A DNA stretch of 64,000 bases from CAJQLB01 sp041392065 (GTDB taxonomy: Bacteria > Bacteroidota > Bacteroidia > Flavobacteriales > Flavobacteriaceae). Of this stretch, positions 43,465-53,550 are shown piece by piece (within the stretch, counting starts at the first letter, position 1; each line of letters begins with the position of its first letter). The notes beneath the pieces are model-generated. The model was not told the origin of the DNA, made no database searches, and worked only from the letters and a program-made list of their open reading frames with translations. Both the position numbers and the translations under genes were made by a program. The stretch lies in the NCBI GenBank assembly GCA_041392065.1, contig JAWKMU010000003.1:310001-374000 (forward strand), read 5' to 3'.

Positions 43465-44328
43465 TTAAGGTACTTTATGGCCTTGGCTAGCCACCAATAT
43501 AGAAAACCAATCTTCAAGTTCTAAGTTAATTTTTATAGCTTCTGAGGCTTCTTTTATTCGCCTCTCATTTGTGGTTCCAATTACTGGATGTATATTGGCA
43601 GAATGTTTTATTATCCATGCTAAAAGTAATTGATCTTCAGTAGCATTATATTTATCCATCAGATTTCCAAGGCATTTATGAATTCGTCTGGTTTGCTCGT
43701 TGTCAATTTTAAAAACGCTTCCTAAAGGTGACCAAGCCATTGGGATAATTTTTTTAATTATCATTTGATCTAAGGTTCCATCAAATAAAGCAGAATGTTG
43801 AGTTAACGAAAACTCAATCTGATTGACCTCAACAGGTACTTGGCTCGAAATTAATTCAACTTGAGAAGGAGTAAAATTAGAAACACCAAAAGACTTAATC
43901 TTACCTTCCTGACCTAATTTAGCTATGGCTTCTAAAATTTCATTAGGTTCCATTAATGGACTTGGTCTATGTAAAAGAAGCAAATCTAGATAATCAGTTG
44001 ATAAATTTTTAAGCGAATTTTCAACAGATTTTACAATGTAATCCCTTGAGTAATTGTAGTGTTTTATTTTTGTAGGTCTATTTGGACTTACATATACAAT
44101 GCCACACTTGGAGATTAATTGAATATCACTTCGCTTTATGTTACTTTGTTTTAAGGCATTGCCAAAATCTGTTTCAGTAGTATAGTCGCCATAAATGTCT
44201 GCATGATCAAATGTGGTTATGGAATTTTCCACACAAACATTCATAAGTTGTATCATTTGTTGAGAATTGAGTTGTTTTCCCCAATTTCCCCAAGACATTG
44301 TTCCTGCTATTATTTTTGAATATTTCAA
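43465..44328 (-). CDS. Aldo/keto reductase
   Basis: 287 residues of the NADPH-dependent TIM-barrel family. Catalytic residues: Asp in TFDHADIYGDY, Tyr in the same motif, Lys in LISKCGI, and His in LLLLHRPSPL. MAWSPLG and HPVIGTTNERRIKEASEA bind cofactor. It is related to the YdhF group of oxidoreductases. The start is a TTG; no in-frame ATG exists before the upstream stop. The substrate is unknown. Confidence 0.86.
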   Translation of the reverse strand: MKYSKIIAGTMSWGNWGKQLNSQQMIQLMNVCVENSITTFDHADIYGDYTTETDFGNALKQSNIKRSDIQLISKCGIVYVSPNRPTKIKHYNYSRDYIVKSVENSLKNLSTDYLDLLLLHRPSPLMEPNEILEAIAKLGQEGKIKSFGVSNFTPSQVELISSQVPVEVNQIEFSLTQHSALFDGTLDQMIIKKIIPMAWSPLGSVFKIDNEQTRRIHKCLGNLMDKYNATEDQLLLAWIIKHSANIHPVIGTTNERRIKEASEAIKINLELEDWFSILVASQGHKVP

Positions 44329-44390
44329 TAAAGTTTTTGTAATTGCATAAGTTTAACGATAAAAATACTCATTAGTTGGTTAATATCCAT

Positions 44391-44423
44391 AAAATAAAAA
44401 AACCCGAAACATTCTTTCGGGTT
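44391..44423 (-). terminator. Bidirectional terminator after the SGNH lipoprotein gene
   Basis: AACCCGAAA (44401-44409) pairs with TTTCGGGTT (44415-44423), with A/T runs on both sides. On the minus strand it ends the TonB-receptor/SGNH unit. Confidence 0.82.
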
Positions 44424-44444
44424 TTTTTTAAAACTATTTATTTT

Positions 44445-46079
44445 TTATTGTAGCGTTGGAGAGTAGTTGGTTGGATAATCTCCAATATCTACTAAATTTC
44501 CAGATGCTTCAAAGTTTGAACCATAAGCCAAATCAATAGCTCTCATAAACTGATTTGCAATAAGAGCATATCCTCTCGCTGTTGGGTGAACACCATCTAA
44601 AGAAAATGCACCACCTGTAACCAAGTTAGAGGTTAAGGTATGGTCGCCATCGGTAAATCCACCAGAATCTAATTGTTGCATTAAAGAATTGGCATCAACA
44701 AAAGCATAACCAGCAGCTGATGCAGCAGCACTAATAGAAGCGTTAAAACCAGAAATAGCATTTTTAATTTCAAGTTGTTCACTTGGTATAACAGCCCATT
44801 TGTCTTCTAAAGGCAAAGTAATTCCTTCAGCTGAAAACTGTCCAGCTAAAGTTGGTGGTAGTCCTTGGGATTGCAAAAACGCTGCAAATGCAGTATTTAC
44901 TGTGCCAATAATTGTAGATGAAGGTAACACTAATAAATCATCACTACTTGCTTGTCTTGCTTGACCATATACTACTCCTAAAAGGTTAGCAACAATAGGC
45001 GCAGCTGCAGCAGGTAAACCAAAAGATTGTACAAATGCTGGGAATGTTGGACTTGCGTTAAGAACACCAGTTATTTGAGCTGATATATTAGGCAAAGACT
45101 CATCGCTTATAACTAAAGCACTATTTTCAGTCTCACTAAAAACAATTTGACGTTCAGTAGCATTAGGAACTATTCCTTGACCTTCTAAGTAAGCAAATAC
45201 TTGATTTAATTGTCCGAAAATACCATTTAGTGTTGGAATTTGAGGACCGAAAGCCGGATTAGAAGGGTCTAAAGGATTATGTGGTACTGTTGTGAAATAA
45301 GGAATGGTAGTCACATCAGGAATATTTGCCATGATTCCTTGAGTACCTGCTAAGTTGCTCATTACTGTTGAAAGAGCAAAATCAAAAGTTGATTGTGGAG
45401 TTGGAGCTCCAGATGAGGCACCTCCTGTTGCATAACCTAAAACATCATTATTACCAATCCATAACGAAACAAAAGTAGGAGATTGTGCTAAAGCCATCTC
45501 CAAAATTGTAGCATTAGGTGTTGACCCAGTCATTCTCACAAAATATGGATTTGCAGCTGAAGGCAAGTTACCTATGTTACCATAACCTGGAGCAATTAAA
45601 TGAAAGCTTGCTGCACCTGGAACACCCATATTATTAAATGGACCAGTTGGGTTATTTACTGCCAAATCTGTTGTTACAGTTACTGGACCTATTAAAGATT
45701 CTAAAGGTACTGGGCCTGCACCACCAAAAACTAATCTAGGCTGAGCAATTCTTGTTCCTCCTAAGGCTAAACCACCAAAATTGTCGTTCATTAAAGGCTG
45801 AGTAAATTCACCACCACCAACTAAAGCAAATTTTTGTGCTAAAGTGTTTGGAAAAGAATTTTGCTGTGATGCTATAAACAAGGCATTGTCAGTATAGCCT
45901 GCTGTTAATGAGTTTCCTATGGACACGAATTTTGAAAAATCTGCCGAACCAGCTGTAAGTTCAGGAAGTACTTCTACAGTAGTATCAATACCTTGATCTT
46001 CTAAAACATCTTCAGGTTCTACACAAGCCGAAACACTTATAAGGACAGCCGATAGTAATATATATTTTAAAGTTTTCAT
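44445..46079 (-). CDS. SGNH/GDSL hydrolase family lipoprotein
   Basis: 544 residues. Signal MKTLKYILLSAVLISVSAC with lipidated Cys19. The GDSL block reads SIGNSLTAGYTD near residue 52, with catalytic Ser; WIGNNDVLGYA supplies the Asn block, and SLDGVHPTARGYALIANQF the Asp-His pair. It is a likely surface or periplasmic esterase/lipase. It starts 11 bp after the TonB-dependent receptor, so the two form an uptake-and-hydrolysis pair; lipid or ester substrates are inferred, not shown. Confidence 0.88.
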   Translation of the reverse strand: MKTLKYILLSAVLISVSACVEPEDVLEDQGIDTTVEVLPELTAGSADFSKFVSIGNSLTAGYTDNALFIASQQNSFPNTLAQKFALVGGGEFTQPLMNDNFGGLALGGTRIAQPRLVFGGAGPVPLESLIGPVTVTTDLAVNNPTGPFNNMGVPGAASFHLIAPGYGNIGNLPSAANPYFVRMTGSTPNATILEMALAQSPTFVSLWIGNNDVLGYATGGASSGAPTPQSTFDFALSTVMSNLAGTQGIMANIPDVTTIPYFTTVPHNPLDPSNPAFGPQIPTLNGIFGQLNQVFAYLEGQGIVPNATERQIVFSETENSALVISDESLPNISAQITGVLNASPTFPAFVQSFGLPAAAAPIVANLLGVVYGQARQASSDDLLVLPSSTIIGTVNTAFAAFLQSQGLPPTLAGQFSAEGITLPLEDKWAVIPSEQLEIKNAISGFNASISAAASAAGYAFVDANSLMQQLDSGGFTDGDHTLTSNLVTGGAFSLDGVHPTARGYALIANQFMRAIDLAYGSNFEASGNLVDIGDYPTNYSPTLQ

Positions 46080-46090
46080 TTTGTTGTTTT

Positions 46091-48874
46091 TTATAAGTTA
46101 TTAATTGTCCATGACACATAGTATTGAGATCCTATGAATCCTGTTCCAAAAGCAGTAAAGTACTCATCACCCAATAAATTTGTTGCACCAGCTTTAAAAG
46201 TAGATTTAAAACTAGGAACTTTTAAATTAATTTGAGCATCTAAAACATGATACTCCGGAACTAGACCATTCCCAAAAGTTGCTTCCCAGTAATAATCATC
46301 ACTAAATCTGTAAGCTAAGTTAAATCCAAAATTTTTAAATAACTCATCATTGCCAAAAGTTGCTTTGAATTTATGTTCTGGCGTGTTAAAGTTGGTTACA
46401 AAATTAGGATACTTCTCTCTGTCGAAATCTAGTTTGGAGTAAGTGTAGCTTCCACCTAAATCAAAATCACCAAATACTTTAGTAGATAAACCTATAGAGG
46501 CTCCATAAGAATTAACTTTAGCATCTGCATTTGTGTAAGCACTATAACCTTGAAAATCGCCATTGGCTATTGCTAAGATAGACAAACCTCCATCTCCAGC
46601 TGTACCGTAAAAAGGAGATGCAACCGCTTGTTGAGAAATGAAATCTTTATAACTATTGTAATAAACACTCATGTCAACAATTAGCTTATTAATTTTTCCT
46701 CTGTAACCAACTTCATAAGAAGTTACTTGCTCAGGTTTTACCAAATCAGGGTTCGCAACCACTAAAACAGAAGGGTCTTGAGTGGCAGCAAATTCTTGCA
46801 AAGAACTTGCCGTATAAGAGTTGGTATATGGTGCTGCACCAGTTTGAGTAATTACAGCTGGCTGCCCTAATAATTGTCCAGGACCACTTACCTCTAAAGG
46901 TCTAGACCAACGGCTCAGGTTGTCAGGTGCAGAACCTACTAAAAATCCTTGCCCTGAGTCTAAACCAATAAACAAATCTTGAGTTGTTGGGTTTCTAAAA
47001 CCAGTTTGAACCGAAGCTCTAATATTGTGGTTTTGATTTACAGTTAAACCAGCTGAAAGTCTTGGTGAAAGATAACTATCAAAAAACTCAGACTTGTCAT
47101 AACGTACAGAACCAGTAAGTTTTAATTCTAAATCACTATTAAGCTCAAAGGCTTTTTGAATCTGTGTATAAATTCCAAACTCAGAATAGTCTATTGGGCC
47201 ATCATAATCTGTATAAATTGTACCAAAAGAATTCAAACTGTATTGTCTGAAAGACCCTCCAACTTGAATGTCGGCAACATCTGTTAAATGACTAAAATTG
47301 TAGTTTCCATCTGCATGATAATACTTAGATGCGTCTTGAAATTTAGAACCCGTTAAAAAACTTGGGTCATTTTTAATTTTATTAAAAGCTGATTCAAAAC
47401 CAGGAGTTCCAGGTTCAAGTCTTCCAGATTCAGCTTGAGCTCTTCCAGCAGCATGTGCTTGGTCGTTAGTTGCACCACCTAAAGTAGCAAGAACATAAGC
47501 TCCAACATATTCACCAAAATAAGTGCTATGATCTTTCCAATCATTCAAAATATTAATTCCGGTAAATACCATATCGTATGAATCTCCTGCCTTGTCAGAT
47601 ACTACATAACCTCTTAAAAAGAAATTATTGTTTTTTACTTCAAGTTTATGCTGTTGTTGAGAGAAGTTATCAATATTATATCTGTTTAAACCTTGATATA
47701 TGGTTGTACCTGTACCATACTTTCCTACATATGATATTTCAAAATCATTTTCCCAAGGTCTGAAATATAATCCCCAATCAGCTTTAATACTTTCGGCATT
47801 ATAATTTGTTAAATCTCTTTCATTATAACCAATTCTAGTAACTCTTTCGGAAGGCACTAAGGCATTAGCACCAGCAGGAAGTATTCCCAATCCTTCAAGA
47901 AGAACTGCCACACTTTTAATATTTGCGCCTACTTCATCACCATATACATTAACACCATTATACGCTAAATTTGATTCTCTTGTACCACCATTTGAAGCTT
48001 TGTCAACCTCACTAGTTGCAGCCCAATCGGTGCCTTTAAGCCAACCAAAATTAACTTTACCAGCAAATTTATCGGAAAACTTATAAGCAGCTCTAATTCC
48101 TACATCTGTGTATGGATTATCTCCTGCAGCTTCTTGAGAGGTAATTCCTCTTTTAAGAGAAACGCTAATTCCTTGATGGTCAAATGGGTTTTTACTGCGC
48201 ATAAACAGAATACCATTAAATGCGTTGGCACCATATAAGGCAGAGGATGCACCAGGTAATAGTTCAACACTTTGTACATCTGTTTCTATCATACCTACTA
48301 AATTCCCTATTGGGAAGTTTAAAGCAGGTGTTGAGTTGTCCATTCCATCAACCAATTGCATAAAACGATTATTGGCAAATGTCGCAAATCCTCTTGTATT
48401 GATAGATTTAAAAGTTAAACTGTTGGTGTTTATGTCTACACCTTTAAGATTTTCCAAACCATCATAAAAATCTGATGACGCTGTATTTTTAATATCTTTT
48501 AAACCAAATCTTTCAACAGTTACTGGAGATTCAAAAATACGTTCTGGAGTTCTTGAAGCCGAAATTACAACTTCGTCCAATTCGTTTCCTTCTTTAAGAA
48601 TAAAATCAATAGTCTGAGGGCTTGTTGTTACTTCTTTTGTAACAGTTTCAAAACCAACACTACTTACCTGAATAGCAAAAGGTGGAGCCATGTCTAGTGT
48701 AAGTGTGTAAGTACCATCAAAATCTGTTACGACACCATTAGATGTACCTACAACAATGACATTTGCTCCAGGAAGTGGTTGTCCGCTATCGTCTGTAACA
48801 GTACCGTTTACTGAAGTTTGCGCATAACAAAAGGCACAAAAAAATAACAATAAAATTTGTGTAATAGTTCTCAT
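46091..48874 (-). CDS. TonB-dependent receptor with carboxypeptidase-D-like N-terminal domain
   Basis: 927 residues. A signal peptide ends at CYAQ. A beta-sandwich follows (NGTVTDDSGQPLPGANVIVVGT...VTDFDGTYTL), then a plug domain (residues ~110-230, VELLPGASSALYGANAFNGILFM) and a 22-strand barrel ending in an aromatic-type tail (YYVSWTINNL). It imports a large substrate across the outer membrane using TonB energy. It is the first gene of a unit with an SGNH lipoprotein. No SusD gene is present, so it is not a classic polysaccharide locus. Confidence 0.92.
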   Translation of the reverse strand: MRTITQILLLFFCAFCYAQTSVNGTVTDDSGQPLPGANVIVVGTSNGVVTDFDGTYTLTLDMAPPFAIQVSSVGFETVTKEVTTSPQTIDFILKEGNELDEVVISASRTPERIFESPVTVERFGLKDIKNTASSDFYDGLENLKGVDINTNSLTFKSINTRGFATFANNRFMQLVDGMDNSTPALNFPIGNLVGMIETDVQSVELLPGASSALYGANAFNGILFMRSKNPFDHQGISVSLKRGITSQEAAGDNPYTDVGIRAAYKFSDKFAGKVNFGWLKGTDWAATSEVDKASNGGTRESNLAYNGVNVYGDEVGANIKSVAVLLEGLGILPAGANALVPSERVTRIGYNERDLTNYNAESIKADWGLYFRPWENDFEISYVGKYGTGTTIYQGLNRYNIDNFSQQQHKLEVKNNNFFLRGYVVSDKAGDSYDMVFTGINILNDWKDHSTYFGEYVGAYVLATLGGATNDQAHAAGRAQAESGRLEPGTPGFESAFNKIKNDPSFLTGSKFQDASKYYHADGNYNFSHLTDVADIQVGGSFRQYSLNSFGTIYTDYDGPIDYSEFGIYTQIQKAFELNSDLELKLTGSVRYDKSEFFDSYLSPRLSAGLTVNQNHNIRASVQTGFRNPTTQDLFIGLDSGQGFLVGSAPDNLSRWSRPLEVSGPGQLLGQPAVITQTGAAPYTNSYTASSLQEFAATQDPSVLVVANPDLVKPEQVTSYEVGYRGKINKLIVDMSVYYNSYKDFISQQAVASPFYGTAGDGGLSILAIANGDFQGYSAYTNADAKVNSYGASIGLSTKVFGDFDLGGSYTYSKLDFDREKYPNFVTNFNTPEHKFKATFGNDELFKNFGFNLAYRFSDDYYWEATFGNGLVPEYHVLDAQINLKVPSFKSTFKAGATNLLGDEYFTAFGTGFIGSQYYVSWTINNL

Positions 48875-48950
48875 TTTAGGGTATTAAATTAGTTTTTAAG
48901 TTAGCAATATATGTATAAAGAGTGTTATCTCAATAAAAAACACAAAATAA

Positions 48951-48966
48951 ATTATGCATGCATAAT
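48951..48966. promoter_or_regulatory. Perfect 16-bp palindrome upstream of the TonB receptor gene
   Basis: ATTATGCATGCATAAT lies 77 bases upstream of the receptor start and a little upstream of a possible promoter (TTG-N19-TATATTGC on the minus strand). It could be an operator for a dimeric regulator. Confidence 0.4.
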
Positions 48967-49052
48967 ATAGAAATGTTTTTTATACACATGTTATTAATCT
49001 TACTAAAAGTAATGAGAAAAAATCAAAACAGAATGAAATTAAGTAAAATTTC

Positions 49053-50900
49053 TTATTCTACAGTTACTGATTTAGCCAAATTACGAGGCTGATCTACATT
49101 TTTGTCTAAAAGAACCGCTATGTAGTATGAAAGCAGTTGTAATGGAATGGTTGTTAATAAAGGTGTTAATGGTTCAATGGTTTCTGGGACTTCAATAACG
49201 TGGTCTGCCAAATTTTTAACACTAGTGTCTCCTTTAGTGACAATGCCAATAATTTTTCCTTTACGTGCCTTTATTTCTTCAATATTGCTTACAATCTTTT
49301 CGTAATGACCTTTGTTAGTAGCGATAACCACAATTGGCATATTTTCGTCAATTAAGGCAATAGGTCCATGTTTCATTTCTGCCGCTGGATAACCTTCTGC
49401 ATGTATATAAGAAATTTCTTTCAGCTTTAAAGCACCTTCAAGAGCAACAGGGAAGTTGTAGCCTCTACCTAAGTATAAAAAGTTTTTTGCGTCTTTATAA
49501 ATCTCAGCTATAGTTTTTACGTAAGCATCAGATTGAAGCGCTTGTTCTACTTTTTTAGGTATCATTTCCAGCTCTATAAGATGATGTCTATAATCTGAGC
49601 TCGACATTGTTCCTTTGGCTCTGGCTAATCTTAAAGCAATTAAGGTTAATAAAGTAATCTGAGTAGTAAAAGCTTTTGTTGAAGCAACGCCAATTTCAGG
49701 CCCAGCGTGAGTATATGCACCAGCATTAGTTTCCCTAGCAATTGAAGATCCAACTACATTACAAACTCCGAATACAAATGCGCCTTTTGATTTTGCTAGC
49801 TTAACAGCAGCTAAAGTGTCTGCGGTTTCACCTGATTGTGAAATTGCAATGACGATATCTGTGTCTTTTATAACTGGATTTCTATATCTGAATTCTGAAG
49901 CATATTCCACTTCTACAGGAATCCTTACCAAGTTTTCAAATATGTATTCGGCGACCAATCCAGCATGCCAAGAGGTGCCACAAGCCACAACAATGATTCT
50001 ATCTGCATTGAGAAACTTTTTCATGTTATCTTCAACGCCAGCCATTTTTATAATAGCTTGATTAGTCACTAAACGACCTCTGTAAGTGTCTCTTATAGCG
50101 TGAGGTTGCTCAAAAATTTCTTTAAGCATAAAATGATCGTAACCACCTTTTTCAATCTGCTCTAAGTTAAGTTGAAGTTCTTGAACGTAAGGGTTTACTA
50201 ATGAATCATCTTTAATTTTACGAATCTTGACCTCTTTATCTCTTCTGACAACTGCCATTTCTTCATCTTCTAAGTATATGGCATTGTTTGTATATTCTAT
50301 AAAAGGTGTTGCATCACTAGCAATAAAAAACTCATCTTCGCCGATACCAATTGCTAAAGGGCTTCCTAATCGAGCAACTACAATTTCATTTGGTTTAGTT
50401 TTATCAAAGACTGCAATTGCATAGGCTCCAATTACTTGGTTTAAAGCTATTTGAACAGCCTTCCCAAGTTTAACATTGTTACTTATTTTGATGTCTTCTA
50501 TGAGATTTACTAAAACTTCTGTGTCTGTATCAGATTTAAAAGTATAACCTCGGTTTAAAAGTTCTTTTTTTAGGGCTTCGTAATTCTCTATTATTCCATT
50601 ATGGATAATGACCAAATCACCTGAATTAGAGTAGTGAGGATGCGAGTTTACATCATTTGGAACACCATGTGTTGCCCAACGAGTATGACCAATGCCAAGA
50701 TTGCCTTTTGTAGATATTTCTGAGGCAACGCGTACTTCTAAATCATCGACCTTACCTTTGGTTTTTGACAATTTTATATCATTGCCATCATACAAAGCAA
50801 TTCCAGCACTGTCATAACCTCTATATTCTAGACGCTTAAGCCCTTTAAGAATAATAGGGTAGGCTTCACGAGGGCCAATATATCCAACGATACCACACAT
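49053..50900 (-). CDS. glmS: Glutamine-fructose-6-phosphate aminotransferase (isomerizing)
   Basis: 615 residues. It makes glucosamine-6-phosphate for peptidoglycan and LPS. Cys2 (MCGIVGYIG) is the glutaminase nucleophile; GHTRWATHG and HNGIIENY follow. Two SIS domains contain ACGTSWHAG, SQSGETADTL and STKAFTTQ, and the C-terminus ends NLAKSVTVE. It is the last gene after starch-synthase-like and DUF4270 genes, 6 bp from the latter. No glmS ribozyme-like leader is expected in this phylum, and the tight spacing leaves no room for one. Confidence 0.97.
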   Translation of the reverse strand: MCGIVGYIGPREAYPIILKGLKRLEYRGYDSAGIALYDGNDIKLSKTKGKVDDLEVRVASEISTKGNLGIGHTRWATHGVPNDVNSHPHYSNSGDLVIIHNGIIENYEALKKELLNRGYTFKSDTDTEVLVNLIEDIKISNNVKLGKAVQIALNQVIGAYAIAVFDKTKPNEIVVARLGSPLAIGIGEDEFFIASDATPFIEYTNNAIYLEDEEMAVVRRDKEVKIRKIKDDSLVNPYVQELQLNLEQIEKGGYDHFMLKEIFEQPHAIRDTYRGRLVTNQAIIKMAGVEDNMKKFLNADRIIVVACGTSWHAGLVAEYIFENLVRIPVEVEYASEFRYRNPVIKDTDIVIAISQSGETADTLAAVKLAKSKGAFVFGVCNVVGSSIARETNAGAYTHAGPEIGVASTKAFTTQITLLTLIALRLARAKGTMSSSDYRHHLIELEMIPKKVEQALQSDAYVKTIAEIYKDAKNFLYLGRGYNFPVALEGALKLKEISYIHAEGYPAAEMKHGPIALIDENMPIVVIATNKGHYEKIVSNIEEIKARKGKIIGIVTKGDTSVKNLADHVIEVPETIEPLTPLLTTIPLQLLSYYIAVLLDKNVDQPRNLAKSVTVE

Positions 50901-50906
50901 AAAAAT

Positions 50907-52604
50907 TTAGTTATCTGGTTCAGTATAATAAATGGTTAATTTAACCTTTTTTTCTTCATTTGAAGTATTGTTGCCATACAAAACTGTTCCTCGAGGAGAT
51001 AAGATGGCTCCAGCAGGAACTTGTAGTATACCATCACCATCAGTTTCATTTTTAGAAGAAAAGTTAGTAATTGTATTAACATTTGTTGTAACCACAAGCC
51101 CAAGTTTTACATTTGATGAATCTCTTACAATAATATTATTTAAATGTTCTGTAATTCTAACCTTATATTTAACACCTTCACCATCAGGTTCGTCGTCAAC
51201 ACGGCGAAGCGGTTCTAAGTGTAATATTTTGGCGTTTATTTGAGTACTGCTTACAGATTGATCTAAGAAATAGTCAATTAAAGCTGTTTCTTCGGTAGGA
51301 TTAAATAAGTATATTCTGTCAGGCTCTTCTCCTTCCATAATATCTTGATTTACAAAAAACTCAAGATAAGCTTCATTAATTAACTTTTTTTGAGTAAATG
51401 TACCATCTCCATTGTCTTCTCTAAAGGAATTTTTAAAATGTTCAAAAGCATCAACTTCTACTCCATTTTCGTCTTCAACAGTTCCCTCAAAAAGTTCAAC
51501 TATTGCCATAGAACCCTCACCTCCTTTTAAGTAAAGAGACTCATCGCCATTTACAGTATCTCCATCAGGGATAGTTATAAAGTTGTTATTATATAAGCTA
51601 ACACTATTTCCTGAAAAATTTAACACAAATGTTCCAGTTTCGGTTTCAGCTTCAGTATCAGTATCTGTATCATCTGTAGTTTCAACATCACTTGTATAGT
51701 ATATGGTTAAGCTAGATGCTGAAGTAGACAGATTTAAAAGCATCATCGTACCGTTTTCTTCAACGGCTTCAGTTTTGATATATAGCCCTCTAAAATGATT
51801 TACAAAATTGTTTTGATTACTTAATTCAGGTTCTCCTTCTTTATCAAATATCAATTCTTGCCAGAAAGTATCGTTTGGGTTATCAAGCTTTACTCTTATT
51901 GATGGGGATTGACGTTCAGTAACTACATAGATAGTGTCTCCTTCTTCATCAAGAACTGGGTCACCATTATCGTCTAATTGTGGCGTTGTAAATCTAATCT
52001 CAACAGGACTTGGTAAAAAATCATCTGTTTCATACAATAACTGTCCCTCCAACTCTGAAGAGCTAATTAAGTCACTACTTGAAGAGGTTCCGTTAGAATA
52101 ATATTTTTGAGACTCATCAAAATCATCATCAGGATTAAAGTCTCTTAAAAAATAATTGCTTTTATAAACTGAAAGTTTTATTGGTGTATTACCAAAAATA
52201 GAATCTAGTCTATAAGTACTATTACCATCCTCATCTATTTCCGTCTGAGTCGAATAAAAAGGTATGGTTAGAACGACTGAATCAAGAACAATATTTTCGC
52301 CAAAAGTAGGGTTGTATGCTGTTGGTGTCATTTGCCCAACAAAATTTACAGTAGACGTGCCATATACTGGATCATTATAGTAACCTAATAAATTTGATGG
52401 TAATCCATTGGTTTGAAAAGGAGACACTTTTTTATTATAAGTCCTAACAGGAAATTTTAAAAAATCGGTGTTAAAATTTGTTGCGTTATCTGAGTTTACA
52501 ACATCAGAATCTATACTTGCAAAATCTTTTTCGCATGAAATAAATCCTATAATTATTATAGCTAAAAGGCAAATATTTTGTAAAACTTTCTTACTTGTTT
52601 TCAT
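50907..52604 (-). CDS. DUF4270 domain lipoprotein
   Basis: 565 residues. Lipoprotein signal with lipobox ending GFISC at Cys24. The family is a Bacteroidota-specific surface or periplasmic protein of unknown function. A Thr/Asp/Glu-rich stretch (TTDDTDTDTEAETETGT) lies near the middle. It is set between the starch-synthase-like gene (5 bp gap) and glmS (6 bp gap), an arrangement I recall as common in flavobacteria. This suggests an envelope-related task. Confidence 0.85.
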   Translation of the reverse strand: MKTSKKVLQNICLLAIIIIGFISCEKDFASIDSDVVNSDNATNFNTDFLKFPVRTYNKKVSPFQTNGLPSNLLGYYNDPVYGTSTVNFVGQMTPTAYNPTFGENIVLDSVVLTIPFYSTQTEIDEDGNSTYRLDSIFGNTPIKLSVYKSNYFLRDFNPDDDFDESQKYYSNGTSSSSDLISSSELEGQLLYETDDFLPSPVEIRFTTPQLDDNGDPVLDEEGDTIYVVTERQSPSIRVKLDNPNDTFWQELIFDKEGEPELSNQNNFVNHFRGLYIKTEAVEENGTMMLLNLSTSASSLTIYYTSDVETTDDTDTDTEAETETGTFVLNFSGNSVSLYNNNFITIPDGDTVNGDESLYLKGGEGSMAIVELFEGTVEDENGVEVDAFEHFKNSFREDNGDGTFTQKKLINEAYLEFFVNQDIMEGEEPDRIYLFNPTEETALIDYFLDQSVSSTQINAKILHLEPLRRVDDEPDGEGVKYKVRITEHLNNIIVRDSSNVKLGLVVTTNVNTITNFSSKNETDGDGILQVPAGAILSPRGTVLYGNNTSNEEKKVKLTIYYTEPDN

Positions 52605-52609
52605 GTAGG

Positions 52610-53419
52610 TTAACTTAAAACTTTTGTATCGTAAAATTCTGTATATGCTTCGGCAAATGCATCTTGATCTTGATAATTTAAAACAGGTTTTTTGCTATTG
52701 TTCAAATAGTTTTGTAGCTCTTTTGGAATTTCCTGAGAACCAACTATTAAAGCATCTGAATAATCAATTGCGACTTTCATTATGCTGTTATAGGTAGGGT
52801 TTTCAAGCATTGAAATTGAACCTTCTTCAATATTATCAAATTTTATTTTATCAATCATTTTTTTATCTAACGTTCCATCAAAGCTTTGATTGTATATTGA
52901 AGTAACTATTTTACTTTCAGAAAACAAAGGCTCGTCTTTATAATATTCTTTTAAATAGAGAGGCAGCAACGAAGCCAGCCAACCATGAACGTGAATAATA
53001 TCTGGTGACCAATTTAATTTTTTAACGGTTTCAATAACTCCCTTTGCAAAAAAGATAGCACGTTCGTCATTGTCAGGAAATAAATTTCCGTTTTCATCTG
53101 TTAAAGTTGCCTTTCTTTTAAAGTACTCTTCGTTGTCTATAAAATAAACTTGAATGCGTTCTTTTGGTATTGAAGCCACTTTAATAATTAAAGGCATATC
53201 CAAATCGTTTATCACAAGATTTATTCCAGATAAACGGATGACTTCGTGTAATTGATGTCTGCGTTCATTGATGTTTCCATAGCGAGGCATGAATATTCGT
53301 ATTTGTCCTCCTTGTTTGTTTACCATTCGAGGTGTTTCAAACGACATTGAAGAAATTTCAGTTTCTGGTAAATATGGTACTACTTCCGAGGAGACATATA
53401 ATATTCTCTTATCTTTCAT
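52610..53419 (-). CDS. Glycogen/starch synthase-like protein, N-terminal domain only
   Basis: 269 residues, about half of a GlgA. It retains the GT5 fold start RILYVSSEVVPYL and PDIIHVHGWLASLLPLYLK, but the ADP-glucose-binding Lys-Thr-Gly-Gly-Leu motif normally following the N-terminus is absent. The C-terminal GT1 domain is missing too. The next gene starts right after its stop, so this is not a recent truncation by a nearby frameshift. It probably has no synthase activity and may act as a regulator or structural protein; this is inference. It is first in the unit with DUF4270 and glmS. Confidence 0.8.
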   Translation of the reverse strand: MKDKRILYVSSEVVPYLPETEISSMSFETPRMVNKQGGQIRIFMPRYGNINERRHQLHEVIRLSGINLVINDLDMPLIIKVASIPKERIQVYFIDNEEYFKRKATLTDENGNLFPDNDERAIFFAKGVIETVKKLNWSPDIIHVHGWLASLLPLYLKEYYKDEPLFSESKIVTSIYNQSFDGTLDKKMIDKIKFDNIEEGSISMLENPTYNSIMKVAIDYSDALIVGSQEIPKELQNYLNNSKKPVLNYQDQDAFAEAYTEFYDTKVLS

Positions 53420-53550
53420 CTGTTTCTTGGTTTATTTGTCTTTTAATTGTCAGATGTAATTCGCATTAAAATCTTTAATTTCCTAAAAGAAATTTCAGAA
53501 ATGCTCATTTCATAAACGCGTCAACTTTAAATTTTAGAATAAAAAACACG

